Source: Ophiura sarsii (lineage: Eukaryota > Echinodermata > Ophiuroidea > Amphilepidida > Ophiuridae). From it: a DNA stretch of 64,000 nucleotides. The position numbers and the translations under genes are program-made. Where the stretch lies: NCBI GenBank assembly GCA_035610835.1, contig CM069457.1, forward strand, positions 20,454,658-20,518,657, read 5' to 3'. Positions 11,487 to 22,404 of the stretch are shown here, in pieces; position 1 is the first letter of the stretch, and every line of letters starts with the position of its first letter. The notes under the pieces are model-generated. The model was not told where the DNA came from and did not search any database. It saw only the letters and a program-made list of their open reading frames with translations.

Positions 11487-11810
11487 TAAAGGTAGATGGC
11501 CCGATTTTCAACTTGATGTTTTCTATTTTACATGAAAGGTCATCCTTAAAATTGTGGCATTGCAAGGTTTGAACTCCAATGGTTCTATGTTTAGAAGCGC
11601 AAGGTCAAAAGACATGTGCCCATTGAGTAGTACACAGACCGGTTGGTGTTTAACCACCTTTGGCAGTAATTCACCACATTTTTGCCTATAATTTCCAAAT
11701 GAAACATTTCTGGCATAATGAGAAAAAGATGGGGATTCTTCTGATACCAAAATATCTTGATGTGAAAAAAAATCATAGCCCCAAAAAAGTGATCGGGTCA
11801 TATACCTTTA
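11487..11810 (-). mobile_element. TTAA-flanked MITE, family A (reverse copy)
   Basis: Bounded by TTAA-AGGTAGATG at the left and TATACCT-TTAA at the right. Interior words (TCTATTTTACATGAAAGGTC, AAGGTCATCCTTAAAA) match the family seen at 37904, 40301, 49583 and 54942. The TTAA at both ends is the piggyBac-type target duplication. Confidence 0.8.
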
Positions 11811-12059
11811 AAACCATTTATGTGTGGTAACATGAAACCTGCAATAAAAACTCCTCGAACAAGTTCGGAATCGTCTTTCAATCGAACCATTTCACCATTC
11901 AGGTCGTATCACATACCACGGTTAGAACAAAAAATACAATACTATGACCAGGTTTCTTTGCGAATTTATTGCTATTTACGATTGTAATCATATTTAATAA
12001 CATATTTTTAGTAGAACTAGGGTTGAAGAAGAATTTCTTTGTTTAGAAAAGATAATTTA

Positions 12060-12400
12060 GAGAGTGAAATTTGCTGTATTGACCGCAATTTCCGACCGCA
12101 ACATCACCTCGAAAACTATGACAATCGATTCAATGTGATAGTTTTCGAGAAAAAAACCCAGGTTTATTGATTTGATAAACCTAGTTTTTCGATTCGATTG
12201 TCATAGTTTTTGAAAACTAAGTTCAACGGTCGAGAAACCTGGTTTTTCGAGAAAAACCCCAATGAAAACCCAGCTTTATCAAATCGAAAAACCGAGTTTA
12301 TCGTCGATTGTCATAGTTTTTTTCTCTCGAAAAAACATGTTTCTTGACCGATAAACTTCTTCTTTTTTCCGAGAAAAAAACCTGGTTTATCTCTTCTATT
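12060..12400. repeat. Degenerate TCGAAAAACC/GGTTTTTCGA motif block
   Basis: About 340 bases made largely of alternating complementary words: CTCGAAAACTATGACAATCG, ATTGTCATAGTTTT, GGTTTATC and GTTTTTCGAG. Several can pair locally. Origin unknown; possibly an internally duplicated MITE. Confidence 0.6.
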
Positions 12401-12499
12401 GTGCAAAAAACTTGCCATCAGCTCTACAAAAAGTATTGCTCTACGAAAATTTGATTTTATAACACGACTAACGACAAAAAATGGCATTAGAATTGGCTG

Positions 12500-12920
12500 G
12501 CTTCCTATGGGATATCATGGATTTGTATTATGGACTGTGCTGTCTAAACATTGATCGTCAATAGAGAGGATGATTATCTCCCGGATTATCTCTATACAAA
12601 TATTGTACAGCTAGTCACACCCTTTATACCGCAATCACTCCAGACCCATTCATCCAGATACCTAAGTGGCTGGTTCAGATAGCACACAGTTATGACAGTA
12701 ATCACACACAAATCAATGATATCCCATAGGAAACCATTTCTAGTGCAACTTTGCTGTTGTTATGCGCGGTCATCGAAATCGCCATAACTATCCATTCGAA
12801 TGTTTTGAATGAGGAATCAAACTGCGGAGAAGAAATTTGCTCATTTAATGTATATCTCAGATTGTTGGTACCGCGATTATCTATTTTGAATTAGCCAACA
12901 TCAAAGCGCTAGGTGTATGT
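12500..12920. mobile_element. Inverted-repeat element, family B (copy 1)
   Basis: TTCCTATGGGATATCATGGAT at about 12503 is mirrored at 12716-12738. The right part, from ATCACACACAAATCAATGAT through CAAACTGCGGAGAAGAAATT to the end at about 12915, matches 21782-22015. In this copy the left arm has been partly replaced. Confidence 0.7.
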
Positions 12921-14203
12921 GTGTTTCGCACACACCTGTATGTCTAGCATGTTTGAAAAGCCCGGTAAACAGAATGAGTATTGATAGTCTACCGTATTGC
13001 GGCAAGTACAGTATCCAATAATAGCTAACAGGATACATACAATTAGTTTGCTTTAACATACATACAATTTGTGTTGCAATTAGTTTGAACATTTTGGAAA
13101 TCTAGCTGCAAGATAAAAAAGCAACGGTGAAAGTTAAAATACTTCTAATATATGAAACATTTTAATTTGAAACATATTAATTTAATACACACGTAACGCT
13201 AATTGTGATGTTTATAGACACATTGAGCGTGTTTCTACTGGATCACTGCAAAGTAAACGCTAAGATTAAACGCTAAGATTAATCGGTCAGTTTTTAATCC
13301 CCCCTATTTTTACTCGCGAAAAGTTACCGCTAAGTTTATCGATCCTAGTCGATGGGCCACTACATTTGACTTTTTGTAATACCAAACAATGCCACCTCAC
13401 CTAAAATAGATTTCTTCACAATGTGTATAACCCAGCGTGACACGTTTCACAGCACAATTCAAAAACTTGAATTCAATTTGTTTTTTCTCATTAGAGCGCA
13501 ATTCTTTTAAAATTATATTTTTGATATTTAAAAAAAAGAAGTTTTTCTCCGAATGTTGTTCCTACAAGCGAAAATGAAACCCTTCCATACTCCATGTCAT
13601 GTCAGTACCAGGCACCATGAATGAGGTCATTGATTCTCACCTTTATGGATCGTTTAAGGTGACAGATCTCGAAAAAAATACTCCGCCCATTTCCTTTGTA
13701 AATTGTAATGGTTGTCTATAAGGATTTATATCAATAAAACCAACGAGCGAAAAGTATATATATACACCGAATGACCCAAACCATGGTGGAGTGGTATATA
13801 CATGTGGGTTGCCTGTCGCATTATCAATAATAAGGGTCAACCCGGTTGCCTAACGTAATGCTTTACTCTAACAATTATTCCGAAAATGTATTCCGTAAAC
13901 ATAAGATGAGTTTGATAGGTGTACACGGTTAATTGTGGGTGGGATAACAATAATGTACATTATTATATATTGATGTGTCCTATCAGTATTATGGGTAAGT
14001 GTTAGGGTGGGTGTTGTTGGTAAAAATCACACTAATTAGCATTTTAAATAGATACTTTACAGAACGATTCCGTATTTTTGAGGACAAAATCCCGGAATAT
14101 TTCACTCACTGACATTTCTTAACAGGGTATTTTTTAAAATCTTTTTCTCATTGCGTGATTTAATTTGATTTTGACCTATTTCAATTGTTCATCCTCTTTG
14201 CAG
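12921..14203. other. Intron 4 remainder, nothing recognised
   Basis: AT-rich intron DNA. No coding, RNA or repeat structure convinced me. Confidence 0.4.
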
Positions 14204-14238
14204 CTTCATATAATGCAGGTTACGGTGGATATATGTGA
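14204..14238 (+). CDS. Membrane-protein gene last exon (exon 5)
   Basis: Acceptor CTCTTTGCAG ends at 14203. The first two bases complete a split Ala codon after exon 4 (phase 1), then SYNAGYGGYM and a TGA at 14236-14238. The Gly/Tyr-rich end continues the composition of exon 4, which is the main support. Exons 1-5 give about 212 visible residues. No clear AATAAA follows within the next 200 bases; instead the sequence enters a LINE remnant, so the 3' UTR probably includes LINE sequence. Confidence 0.55.
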
Positions 14239-14284
14239 CGAGCTGGAGCAGAAAACAAGGCTGTACTTAGTTCATCATATACTT

Positions 14285-14530
14285 GCAACCGCGATACCCA
14301 GTAAAAAGGGTACTCAGATATGAGTGTGTGGAACAATTTGCCGGTCACCATATATGCAACACAGTTGCCAAGTTTAAGAAATATCTTAAAACACACGGGC
14401 TCGTATTTGTGCACTTCCTCTGATAATTAACCTTTTTTTGCTGTTGTTTTGTATTATCATTGATTATGCTTTGTAAGGCTTTTGCCATTTTCTTTGTTCA
14501 GCGCTACGATCTCGATGTAGCAGCGCTATA
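14285..14530 (+). mobile_element. LINE (CR1/L2-like) 3' end remnant
   Basis: One frame reads SDMSVWNNLPVTIY, then LPSLRNILKHTGSYL, to a TAA at about 14427. This is the WNxLP...F/L-K-x-L-K-T-H-L tail of LINE ORF2. It is followed at about 14500-14535 by GCGCTACGATC and AGCGCTATATAAATGG, the usual 3'-terminal hairpin-like motif. Frame and length are degraded. Confidence 0.65.
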
Positions 14531-14924
14531 TAAATGGTAAGCACCTTCTCACCTCATTGCCCGCCATGTTGCGTCACACGTCACGATAAGAACACGACGT
14601 GCACAAGGCTGTTGCTGCCCTGCATTGTTATAAAGGGTTCAACAAAAGAAAGTATACCACTTTGTTTATGTCATTTTGAGTAACATTCAATTTTCTATTG
14701 ACCAAACAGGCTAGATAGGCATTTATATGAATCTTTTAGGCATAATTTGATACCAAATTTTCCCCCTAACAACAAAGATAAACCATGATTAACACCATTT
14801 AAAGAAAAAATTCCCATTTTCAAAAGTCTCATTGCCAATACACAGCACGAGAAGAAAGATCAAATGCGTTGGGTCGAACGACATTGTGTGTGTGTTAACC
14901 ATGTTAACAATTGGTCCTCTTTTC

Positions 14925-15541
14925 TTGAGAACTCTCCACTGGTTACCAGTAAAACAGAGAATAACATTTAATGTGCTGCTATATATACACATATAAACAT
15001 GATCAAGGAGTACATGGACTTGCTCCTCCTTACATCCCCAACCTTCTTGTACCATACCTGGAAGGCCAAATCTACGTCCTGGTGATGACAAGCTATGTTT
15101 CCACACTCCACGCACTATCAGAATATATGGTGACATGTCTTTCCATGCTGATGCCCCACGACTCTGGAACTCTCTGCCCTCTGATATTCGCAATAGCATC
15201 TCCGTCATGATTTTCTGGAAGCGCCTAAAGACTTACTTGTTTCCACCTGCGTAGATCCACCGCTTTATCTTGCGTCATTCTGCAGTCATGTCTTGTTTAC
15301 GTTGAATCTGTTGTGCAATTCTGTCTATATTATTGTTTTACCATTGTATTTTGTATCCCTTTTTTATATTGTGTATGTGGATATACGTATATCATCTATT
15401 GTATTCTTACTTATTTTTCATGTCCAATTTTTATATTTTATATTACTTGGTACTTTTGTATCGTGTGTGTATTTTATCTCTGTACAGCGCTGTGGTCTTT
15501 TTTAGATAAGGCGCGTCATAAATACTGTTTAATAATAATAA
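14925..15541 (+). mobile_element. Decayed LINE (CR1/L2-like) ORF2 C-terminus and 3' UTR
   Basis: LHWLPVKQRITF (about 14935) is the conserved segment after the reverse transcriptase. It is followed, after stops and a frame change, by HDQGVHGLAPPYIPNLL, then RPGDDKLCFHTPRT, ADAPRLWNSLPSDIRNS, WKRLKTYLF and a stop at about 15254. A T-rich 3' UTR follows and ends with TACAGCGCTGTGG..AAGGCGCGTCATAAATAC and an (AAT)n tail at 15529-15545. The (AAT)n end is the true 3' end of the insertion. Confidence 0.85.
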
Positions 15542-15545
15542 TAAT

Positions 15546-18300
15546 GATCCGAGAGTGCCATCTTCCGCCGTGTTATTACCCTATACATAATTCATGTACC
15601 ACATAAGTATGATGCCATTTGCATGATGCCATTTGCATGATGCCATTTGCATTTTATGTTTTAATTATGATTGTAATTAATCCAAGGCTGCAAACATTTC
15701 CCATAGGAGACGTGTTCTTGACGTCACCTGGACCATCTTAGTGTTAAACTTGCCAAAGTGTGCGTGCTTCGCGTCAATTACAGCAATATTTCATCAATTT
15801 AAGCTTGGATAAACTTAATTTCTCATACAAGATGGCTTTCTGGAACGTTTTCGATGCCGTTTTAGTTCATCAACTGAAAATATTTGCTCGCTTGTTCGTG
15901 CGTATTTTGTTTCTATATTGTGTTTCAACATTATGAAGCAAATGTTAGGCTCGACCCCCCCCCCCCTCCCCCGATTTTGTTTTGCTAGTCCGCCGCAAAT
16001 TTGCTCTCAACCTTAACCTTCTCAGTATTTTTTGTTGTTGTTATATCTTTCTATTTGATTCACACAAATAAATGGAGTTCTCATTCTCAGTCTTTTTAAA
16101 AAATATTAACATTCAGTCGAACGAGTCCAGCTTCATTTGAAAAGATTATTGAGTTTGTCAACGCCATCATCGGCGTTCATTTATTAGTGGAGCGGATATA
16201 TGAAAAAGATGTTCACTTTTGGCAGGAAGCATGAACATTGGCACATAGGGGTGTTTTGATGCGCTGATTTCAAAAAACCACGGAACCACATTTTTTGAGC
16301 AATGGTGCGGCGGCCATCTTGAATTTCAAAATGGCCGCCATAAAAATATAGGAGATTTAGTAAAATTGCTCTAAATCAAATACTTTGAGATTTATACCCC
16401 CAGATTTCACCAATATGTTCTCTATAACATGGTGCATAATTTTAGATGGATTGCTTGTGTCAGTTGTACGTTGGTTACTACTTGTTACCATGGAAACCAT
16501 CAAAAATAGACATTTTTGGGCAAAAATACCTCTAAAATCACTCTTATTTGGAGATTTTTTGTTATCTATTCATCATGATATTACTTTTAGTATCATCTGC
16601 AATTATACATAATTTGGATTAAAAGTGTGCATTTCAATTTTGAGTGGTATCCTCTTTTTTCATAATTAGCCACTGTGTAATCTGCAAAATAATGATAATA
16701 ATAAAACCACATTTTGTTATTCATAGGTACTGCCAGTGCCACCAGTGCATTTCACAAACAGACATTTATATATATCTGCAAACTAATGCCCAGAAAAGAA
16801 ATGGTCTTTTGTTGTAGTCTAAATATTCAGTCGTGTAACAATATAGATATAATAATAGCCTAGGATACAGAGGCGGCAATTACGGGGCTGTTTCTGCCTG
16901 GTTTACTTAGGAATTCAACATTTATTTTATTTAGAAACGTTATCGTACTCATCTTTAATATTCTGCAAGTTTGACGTTTTTCTGGGCGATTGTTTTTCAT
17001 TTTTTACTTTATTTCCCTTCATTTTTTCTTCAAACCACCAACACATTTCCCATAAAGTCGGATCAATGTCAGCTAAACGTCACTAATGTATACGTCTGCC
17101 CAACGTCCTGCCTGCCGACGTTTTCCCCATAAATGGTCGGTGCAACGTCATAATATATGAGCTTAACTCCAACACTTGACACGATGAGTATTTTAAAATC
17201 TGAAGTTCAACAGCATTCGACGATCTCAAAAACAATTACAACATGTTCAATCATTTCCCCACAATATATTTTAGAAATGGATGGGTGGGGCCAATTGAAT
17301 TGCAGCCTCCCCTCCCCGCCTCGTTGCCAAGGGTGATATAGTAATAGTTACAACAATAAAGCCATTTAATATGATAATAAAGGTGGTTTTTTTAAAGAAT
17401 ACTATGATGACTCATGAATGCTTTCAATCACCTACATGTACACGAAGGGTGTATATTGACATTAGGTGAAATACCTTTCATTTTTGATTTTCACCCTTTA
17501 AAATTTTCAAGACTGAAAAATGACATTGAAAACTCCATTGTTTTACTGCCCAAAACACTCCGCGAACACAGGTTTTGGCCATAGTTGTGTTTTTTCACCC
17601 TCAAGAAAGTGACCCATTGAAATTGCAGGGCTATTTTCGAAAGAATTTCCTAAAACAAATGTATTGCCCTCGCACTCAGTTTCAAGTCAAGTTAATTAAA
17701 TGTTGGATAAATTGAAAATCCGGCTGCATTGGTTCATTCCTCTATTCAAGCTTATTATCCATTCCAAATATCACCCTGATACGAGGTTTCGTTTTCTAGT
17801 AATGTTGGATCCCGTGTTTAGCCAATCAGAGGCCTTGACTGGTTACCATAACAACCAGATCAAAATAACGCAAATTTTTTGAAACGCTGTTACCTAAGCT
17901 TCAATTTGATATATGACTCTAAGGGGTAAACCCACGGTAACATTGAGAAAATCTGTTTCCAAAATTGGTGAAAATAACATAGACCCCCCCCCCCCAACCC
18001 CCCCTTAACGAGAGAAAAAGAGAGAGGATTTGCAAACAGACTTTGTAATCTGGATTTTCAAATTGTGTCATTAACTATCAACTAATTTATTGCCAGATTT
18101 AATTAATATTAATATGATACTGTAATAGCCAGACATTTGATAAGTTTAACATGTCATTTTCTTCTCATAATGATGAGTTTGATTCCAATTATTTAGGGGC
18201 GATATCCAAACTCTACAGTGATTTTAAAGCATTTTTTCTAGCGATTTTACAACGATATTCCAACGGTATTTCGTTCTATTGTTAAAAGCATCGGAAAAAG
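15546..18300. other. No gene recognised; short repeats and poly-C tracts
   Basis: Three copies of ATGATGCCATTTGC lie at about 15609-15650, C-rich tracts at about 15954-15969 and 17983-18003, and tandem TA words elsewhere. No splice-bounded coding exon was found on either strand. Confidence 0.4.
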
Positions 18301-18335
18301 ATCGGTGATTAACTAGAAACCTCTCTACTTATCTG
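18301..18335. repeat. Outer inverted repeat, left (pairs with 21426-21460)
   Basis: Thirty-five bases beginning ATCGGTGATTAACTAGAAAC and ending CTACTTATCTG, the exact reverse complement of 21426-21460. The right copy directly abuts the inner element end at 21425; the left copy is separated from the inner element by a 125-bp insertion. Confidence 0.9.
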
Positions 18336-18460
18336 GCGTTAACAATATAAATAATATAGTATTTCTTAAAGAATATAACACAACCTTCCTTGCGCCTTTG
18401 ATCTGTCTGTTTCACTAATGCAGCCATCGAGAGTACTACAATAGTTATATTGTTAACGCC
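18335..18460. mobile_element. Small inverted-repeat insertion
   Basis: Ends GGCGTTAACAATATA and TATATTGTTAACGCC are 15-bp perfect inverted repeats around about 96 bp with no coding capacity. It sits exactly between the outer arm and the inner satellite element, so it is best read as a later MITE insertion. Confidence 0.75.
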
Positions 18461-18590
18461 ACACGCTTAGAAATGAGTGTCAAATGTTGTTGGGTAAAAA
18501 AGAAATGTGTAGTTTTTTACCCAATATTGTGCTAAACATCAATTTCGTAAAATAACTTTTTACACATGCAATAGTTTACTATTGGATTCC

Positions 18591-20127
18591 GAGTTTTACA
18601 CTCTGGAAGTGTAGAAAAGTGCCCGTAATTGGGTAAAACATGATTTGACACCATGAAAGTGTAAGAATTATTGGGTAAAGGAAATTTACCCAATTTATGT
18701 GTACCAAAAATGACACAAGTGTTGAGTAAAACCTCTTCACAACCCCGGTTGTGTAAAGTGTTACACATAAGTGGGTCAAAAAAGGGAACATGGTCGTTTT
18801 GGGGTAAACATTTACCCAACGATTTTTTACATTTTTTTACACTTTGACCCACTTTGTTACACATAAGTGGGTCAAAATAGGGAACATGGTCGATTTTGGG
18901 TAAACATTTACCCAACGAGTTTTACACTCTGGAAGTGTAGAAAAGTGCCCGTAATTGGGTAAAACATGATTTGAAACCATGAAAGTGTAAGAATTATTGG
19001 GTAAAGGAAATTTACCCAATTTATGTGTACCAAAAATGACACAAGTGTTGAGTAAAACATCTTCACAACCCCGGTTGTGTAAAGTGTTACACATAAGTGG
19101 GTCAAAATAGGGAACATGGTCGTTTTGGGGTAAACATTTACCCAACGATTTTTTACATTTTTTTACACTTTGACCCACTATGTTACACATAAGTGGGTCA
19201 AAATAGGGAACACGGTCGTTTTGGGGTAAACATTTACCCAACGAGTTTTACACTCTGGATGTGTAGAAAAGTGCCCGTAATTGGGTAAAACATGATTTGA
19301 CACCATGAAAGTGTAAGAATTATTGGGTAAAGGAAATTTACCCAATTTATGTGTACCAAAAATGACACAAGTGTTGAGTAAAACCTCTTCACAACCCCGG
19401 TTGTGTAAAGTGTTACACATAAGTGGGTCAAAAAAGGGAACATGGTCGTTTTGGGGTAAACATTTACCCAACAATTTTTTACATTTTTTTACACTTTGAC
19501 CCACTTTGTTACACATAAGTGGGTCAAAATAGGGAACATGGTCGATTTTGGGTAAACATTTACCCAACGAGTTTTACACTCTGGAAGTGTAGAAAAGTGC
19601 CCGTAATTGGGTAAAACATGATTTGAAACCATGAAAGTGTAAGAATTATTGGGTAAAGGAAATTTACCCAATTTATGTGTACCAAAAATGACACAAGTGT
19701 TGAGTAAAACATCTTCACAACCCCGGTTGTGTAAAGTGTTACACATAAGTGGGTCAAAATAGGGAACATGGTCGTTTTGGGGTAAACATTTACCCAACGA
19801 TTTTTTACATTTTTTTACACTTTGACCCACTATGTTACACATAAGTGGGTCAAAATAGGGAACACGGTCGTTTTGGGGTAAAGATTTACCCAACGAGTTT
19901 TACACTCTGGATGTGTAGAAAAGTGCCCGTAATTGGGTAAAACATGATTTGACACCATGAAAGTGTAAGAATTATTGGGTAAAGGAAATTTACCCAATTT
20001 ATGTGTACCAAAAATGACACAAGTGTTGAGTAAAACCTCTTCACAACCCCGGTTGTGTAAAGTGTTACACATAAGTGGGTCAAAATAGGGAACATGGTCG
20101 TTTTGGGGTAAACATTTACCCAACGAT
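18591..20127. repeat. 326-bp satellite, about 4.7 units, with a 652-bp alternating order
   Basis: Units begin at GAGTTTTACACTCTGGA: 18591, 18917, 19243, 19569 and 19895 (last partial), all exactly 326 bases apart. Alternate units share variants: units 1, 3 and 5 carry TTTGACACC and CCTCTTCAC, units 2 and 4 carry TTTGAAACC and CATCTTCAC, giving an ABABA order. Within each full unit a segment with ACACATAAGTGGGTCAAA and GGAACATGGTCG occurs twice. The overlapping minus-strand open frames of 69-134 codons are by-products of the repeat. Confidence 0.95.
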
Positions 20128-20144
20128 ATTGTAGTTTTAAACTT

Positions 20145-20690
20145 TGTTGGGTAAAATATCTATGTAGAAAGCCGCGTTACCGATTGATGTAACTATTGTC
20201 CAAGGTAAAGTAAACTATGCGTGTAGTGTTGCGGGAGCACATTAATATTATCAAGGCGATTTTTCAACAGTTTGCCGGCAACCTGACCTTCACACATCGG
20301 TCTCCCTTAAGATAATATAGCTTTATAATTTACTAGTTTCATTATATTTATACTTTTTTCATGCCAATCTCAACATTTACTGGGGACATTTACCAACTAA
20401 TTTCAGCAATTTCTTTCTATCTTGTCATATTCAGTCATATAAAATAGTTTATATTAACACAAAACACTTCCACATGTCAACTACTTCGTTAGCACAGTGG
20501 GTATGGCGTCAGTCTTCGAATGCAAAGATTGTGGGTTCGAGCCCCGTTCCGGTCAAGTTAAGGTAAATTCTTCTAAAAATCTTTAATTCCGTGGATATTA
20601 AAATTGCGAAAGAAGATTAGGATACAAATATGACACCCAAAATGGCTTAAAATATATTCCTGTATTTTTTAAAATTAATTTATGTGTACC
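20145..20690. mobile_element. Insertion splitting the satellite arrays, with a tRNA-like core
   Basis: The satellite text stops near 20145 and resumes near 20690 in mid-unit (TTTATGTGTACCAAAATGAC). The intervening DNA is unrelated and contains the tRNA-like sequence at 20478-20553. Confidence 0.6.
20478..20553 (+). repeat. tRNA-like (SINE or tRNA pseudogene)
   Basis: An A box (CGTTAGCACAGTGGGTA) and B box (GGGTTCGAGCCCC) lie in tRNA spacing, and the T arm pairs. The anticodon stem does not pair (TCAGT against TGCAA) and the acceptor ends do not match. The loop would read TCG. It resembles elongator tRNA-Met/Arg, and I read it as a tRNA-derived SINE head or pseudogene. Confidence 0.55.
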
Positions 20691-20728
20691 AAAATGACAC
20701 AAGTGTTGGGTAAAACCTGTTGTGTAAA

Positions 20729-21240
20729 GTGTTACACATAATTGGGTCAAAATAGGGAACATGGTCGTTTTGGGGTAAACATTTACCCAACGATATTGTG
20801 TCATTTGTTGGGTAAAGTGTTACACAAAATTGGGTCAAAATAGGGAACATGGTCGTTTTGGGGTAAACATTTACCCAACGATATTGTGTCATTTGTTGGG
20901 TAAAGTGTTACACAAAATTGGGTCAAAATAGGGAACATGGTCGTTTTGGGGTAAACATTTACCCAACGATATTGTGTCATTTGTTGGGTAAAGTGTTACA
21001 CATAACTGGGTCAAAATAGGGAACATGGTCGTTTTGGGGTAAACATTTACCCAACGATATTGTGTCATTTGTTGGGTAAAGTGTTACACTTAACTGGGTC
21101 AAAATAGGGAACATGGTCGTTTTGGGGTAAACATTTACCCAACGATATTGTGTCATTTGTTGGGTAAAGTGTTACACAAAATTGGGTCAAAATAGGGAAC
21201 ATGGTCGTTTTGGGGTAAACCTTTACCCAACGATATAGTG
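20729..21240. repeat. 88-bp satellite, six units
   Basis: GTGTTACAC(A/T) begins units at 20729, 20817, 20905, 20993, 21081 and 21169, each exactly 88 bases apart. Every unit holds TGGGTCAAAATAGGGAACAT, TCGTTTTGGGGTAAAC and TTACCCAACGATAT. The unit is a shortened relative of the half-unit of the 326-bp satellite. Confidence 0.95.
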
Positions 21241-21425
21241 TCAAAGTTTTCACCTTTGTTGGGTAAAATTTAGCTATTTGATGGGTAAATTGTTCACAAT
21301 GTGTTGTGTAAGACTGTACACAGCCACTGTTGTGTACAGTTTTACCCAACAAACAACCATGTTCCCTTTTTACCATCATGAAGTGTAGTATTTTACCCAA
21401 CATTGCGTAATCTTTTCTAAGAGTG

Positions 21426-21460
21426 CAGATAAGTAGAGAGGTTTCTAGTTAATCACCGAT
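21426..21460. repeat. Outer inverted repeat, right
   Basis: Exact reverse complement of 18301-18335, immediately after the inner element's right end. Confidence 0.9.
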
Positions 21461-21463
21461 TAG

Positions 21464-21920
21464 CAAATTTCTTCTCCGCAGTTTGATACCTCATTCAACA
21501 AAATCGAATGGATACTTTTAAAGTTATGGCGATTTCAATGACCGCGCATGCAACAGAAATGTTGCACTAGGTATAGGAATCATTGATTTGTGTGTGATTA
21601 CTGTCATAACTGTGTGCTATCTGAACGAGACAGATGAATGGGTCTTTAGTAATAACCGCAATGTGCGGGACAAAGGGTGTATCTGGCTGTGAAGAATACA
21701 AGTCTTAGCTGATAAGCTGTGAGTTTTTCAGTGCGTAAATCCATAGACGGGTAAAACATTGATTTTTACCGTCTATGGTAAATCACACACAAATCAATGA
21801 TTTCCTATACCTAGTGCAACATTTCTGTTGCATGCGCGGTCATTGAAATCGACATAACTTTAAAAGTATCCATTCGATTTTGTTGAATGAGGTATCAAAC
21901 TGCGGAGAAGAAATTTGCTA
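21464..21920. mobile_element. Inverted-repeat element, family B (copy 2)
   Basis: Arms of about 137 bp (21464-21600 and 21782-21920) are nearly exact reverse complements, running from GCAAATTTCTTCTCCGCAG to TTTGTGTGTGATT. The middle has a second small hairpin (CCATAGACGGTAAA type) near 21740-21777. It shares arm sequence with 12706-12860. Confidence 0.85.
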
Positions 21921-22040
21921 ATTTAATGTTTATCTCAGATTCTTGGTACCGATTATATATTTTGAATTAGTCAACCTCAAAGCACCTGAGCAGGGACTTT
22001 ATGTGCTAGGTGTATACACCAGATTGCACCAAATGAATTG

Positions 22041-22069
22041 CCCCCCCCCCCCCCTCCCCCCCCCCCCCC
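22041..22069. repeat. C14-T-C14 tract
   Basis: Homopolymer C run broken by one T, followed by CCCC-rich sequence to about 22080. Confidence 0.95.
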
Positions 22070-22404
22070 TCATACTCCCCATGTCCGCGCTAGCGCGCAT
22101 CCCTCTTGGTTTCACTTTTGAAAATATTAAAATAATGCTCGCCCCACCACGGCCACCACCACCCCTCCCCAGACCCCAATATTTAAAAATTTACTTCAGA
22201 ATTCAAGATGAACATTAAACATTGCCATTATTGTTGTTTTCTACTAAACAAAAACACAGCAAAATTTGATTAAAACAATATCATCGCTATTTATTGAAAT
22301 ACGCCCTTGGGAATTGAATAGGGGATCTTATAGTAGGATATCGGAAATCCACCCAGGCCTATATAATAACGTGATTTAACTTTGCTTGTTTTTGTTTGGT
22401 ATTT

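Larger units (their letters stand above)
18462..21425. mobile_element. Satellite-bearing MITE-like element, 2.96 kb
   Basis: The ends are inverted: the left end CACGCTTAGAAATGAG, then AAATGTTGTTGGGTAAAA, mirrors the right end TTTTACCCAACATTGC, then TTTTCTAAGAGTG. The interior is almost entirely built from TTGGGTAAA, TTTACCCAA, GTGTTACAC and GGAACATGGTCG words arranged as a 326-bp satellite and an 88-bp satellite, with one 540-bp insertion. There is no transposase, so it is non-autonomous. The terminal word CACTCTTAGAAAA also begins the hairpin element at 42128. Confidence 0.75.

Noticed and set aside
18532..20123. Set of overlapping minus-strand frames of 69-134 codons
   Set aside because: They repeat every 326 bases and follow the satellite; the same DNA is open in two frames, with no splice or domain evidence.
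20478..20553. Functional tRNA gene
   Set aside because: A and B boxes are good but anticodon and acceptor stems do not pair; treated as a SINE or pseudogene.
20729..21240. CRISPR-like look of regular 88-bp units
   Set aside because: Units are contiguous with no unique spacers, and the genome is eukaryotic; this is a satellite.
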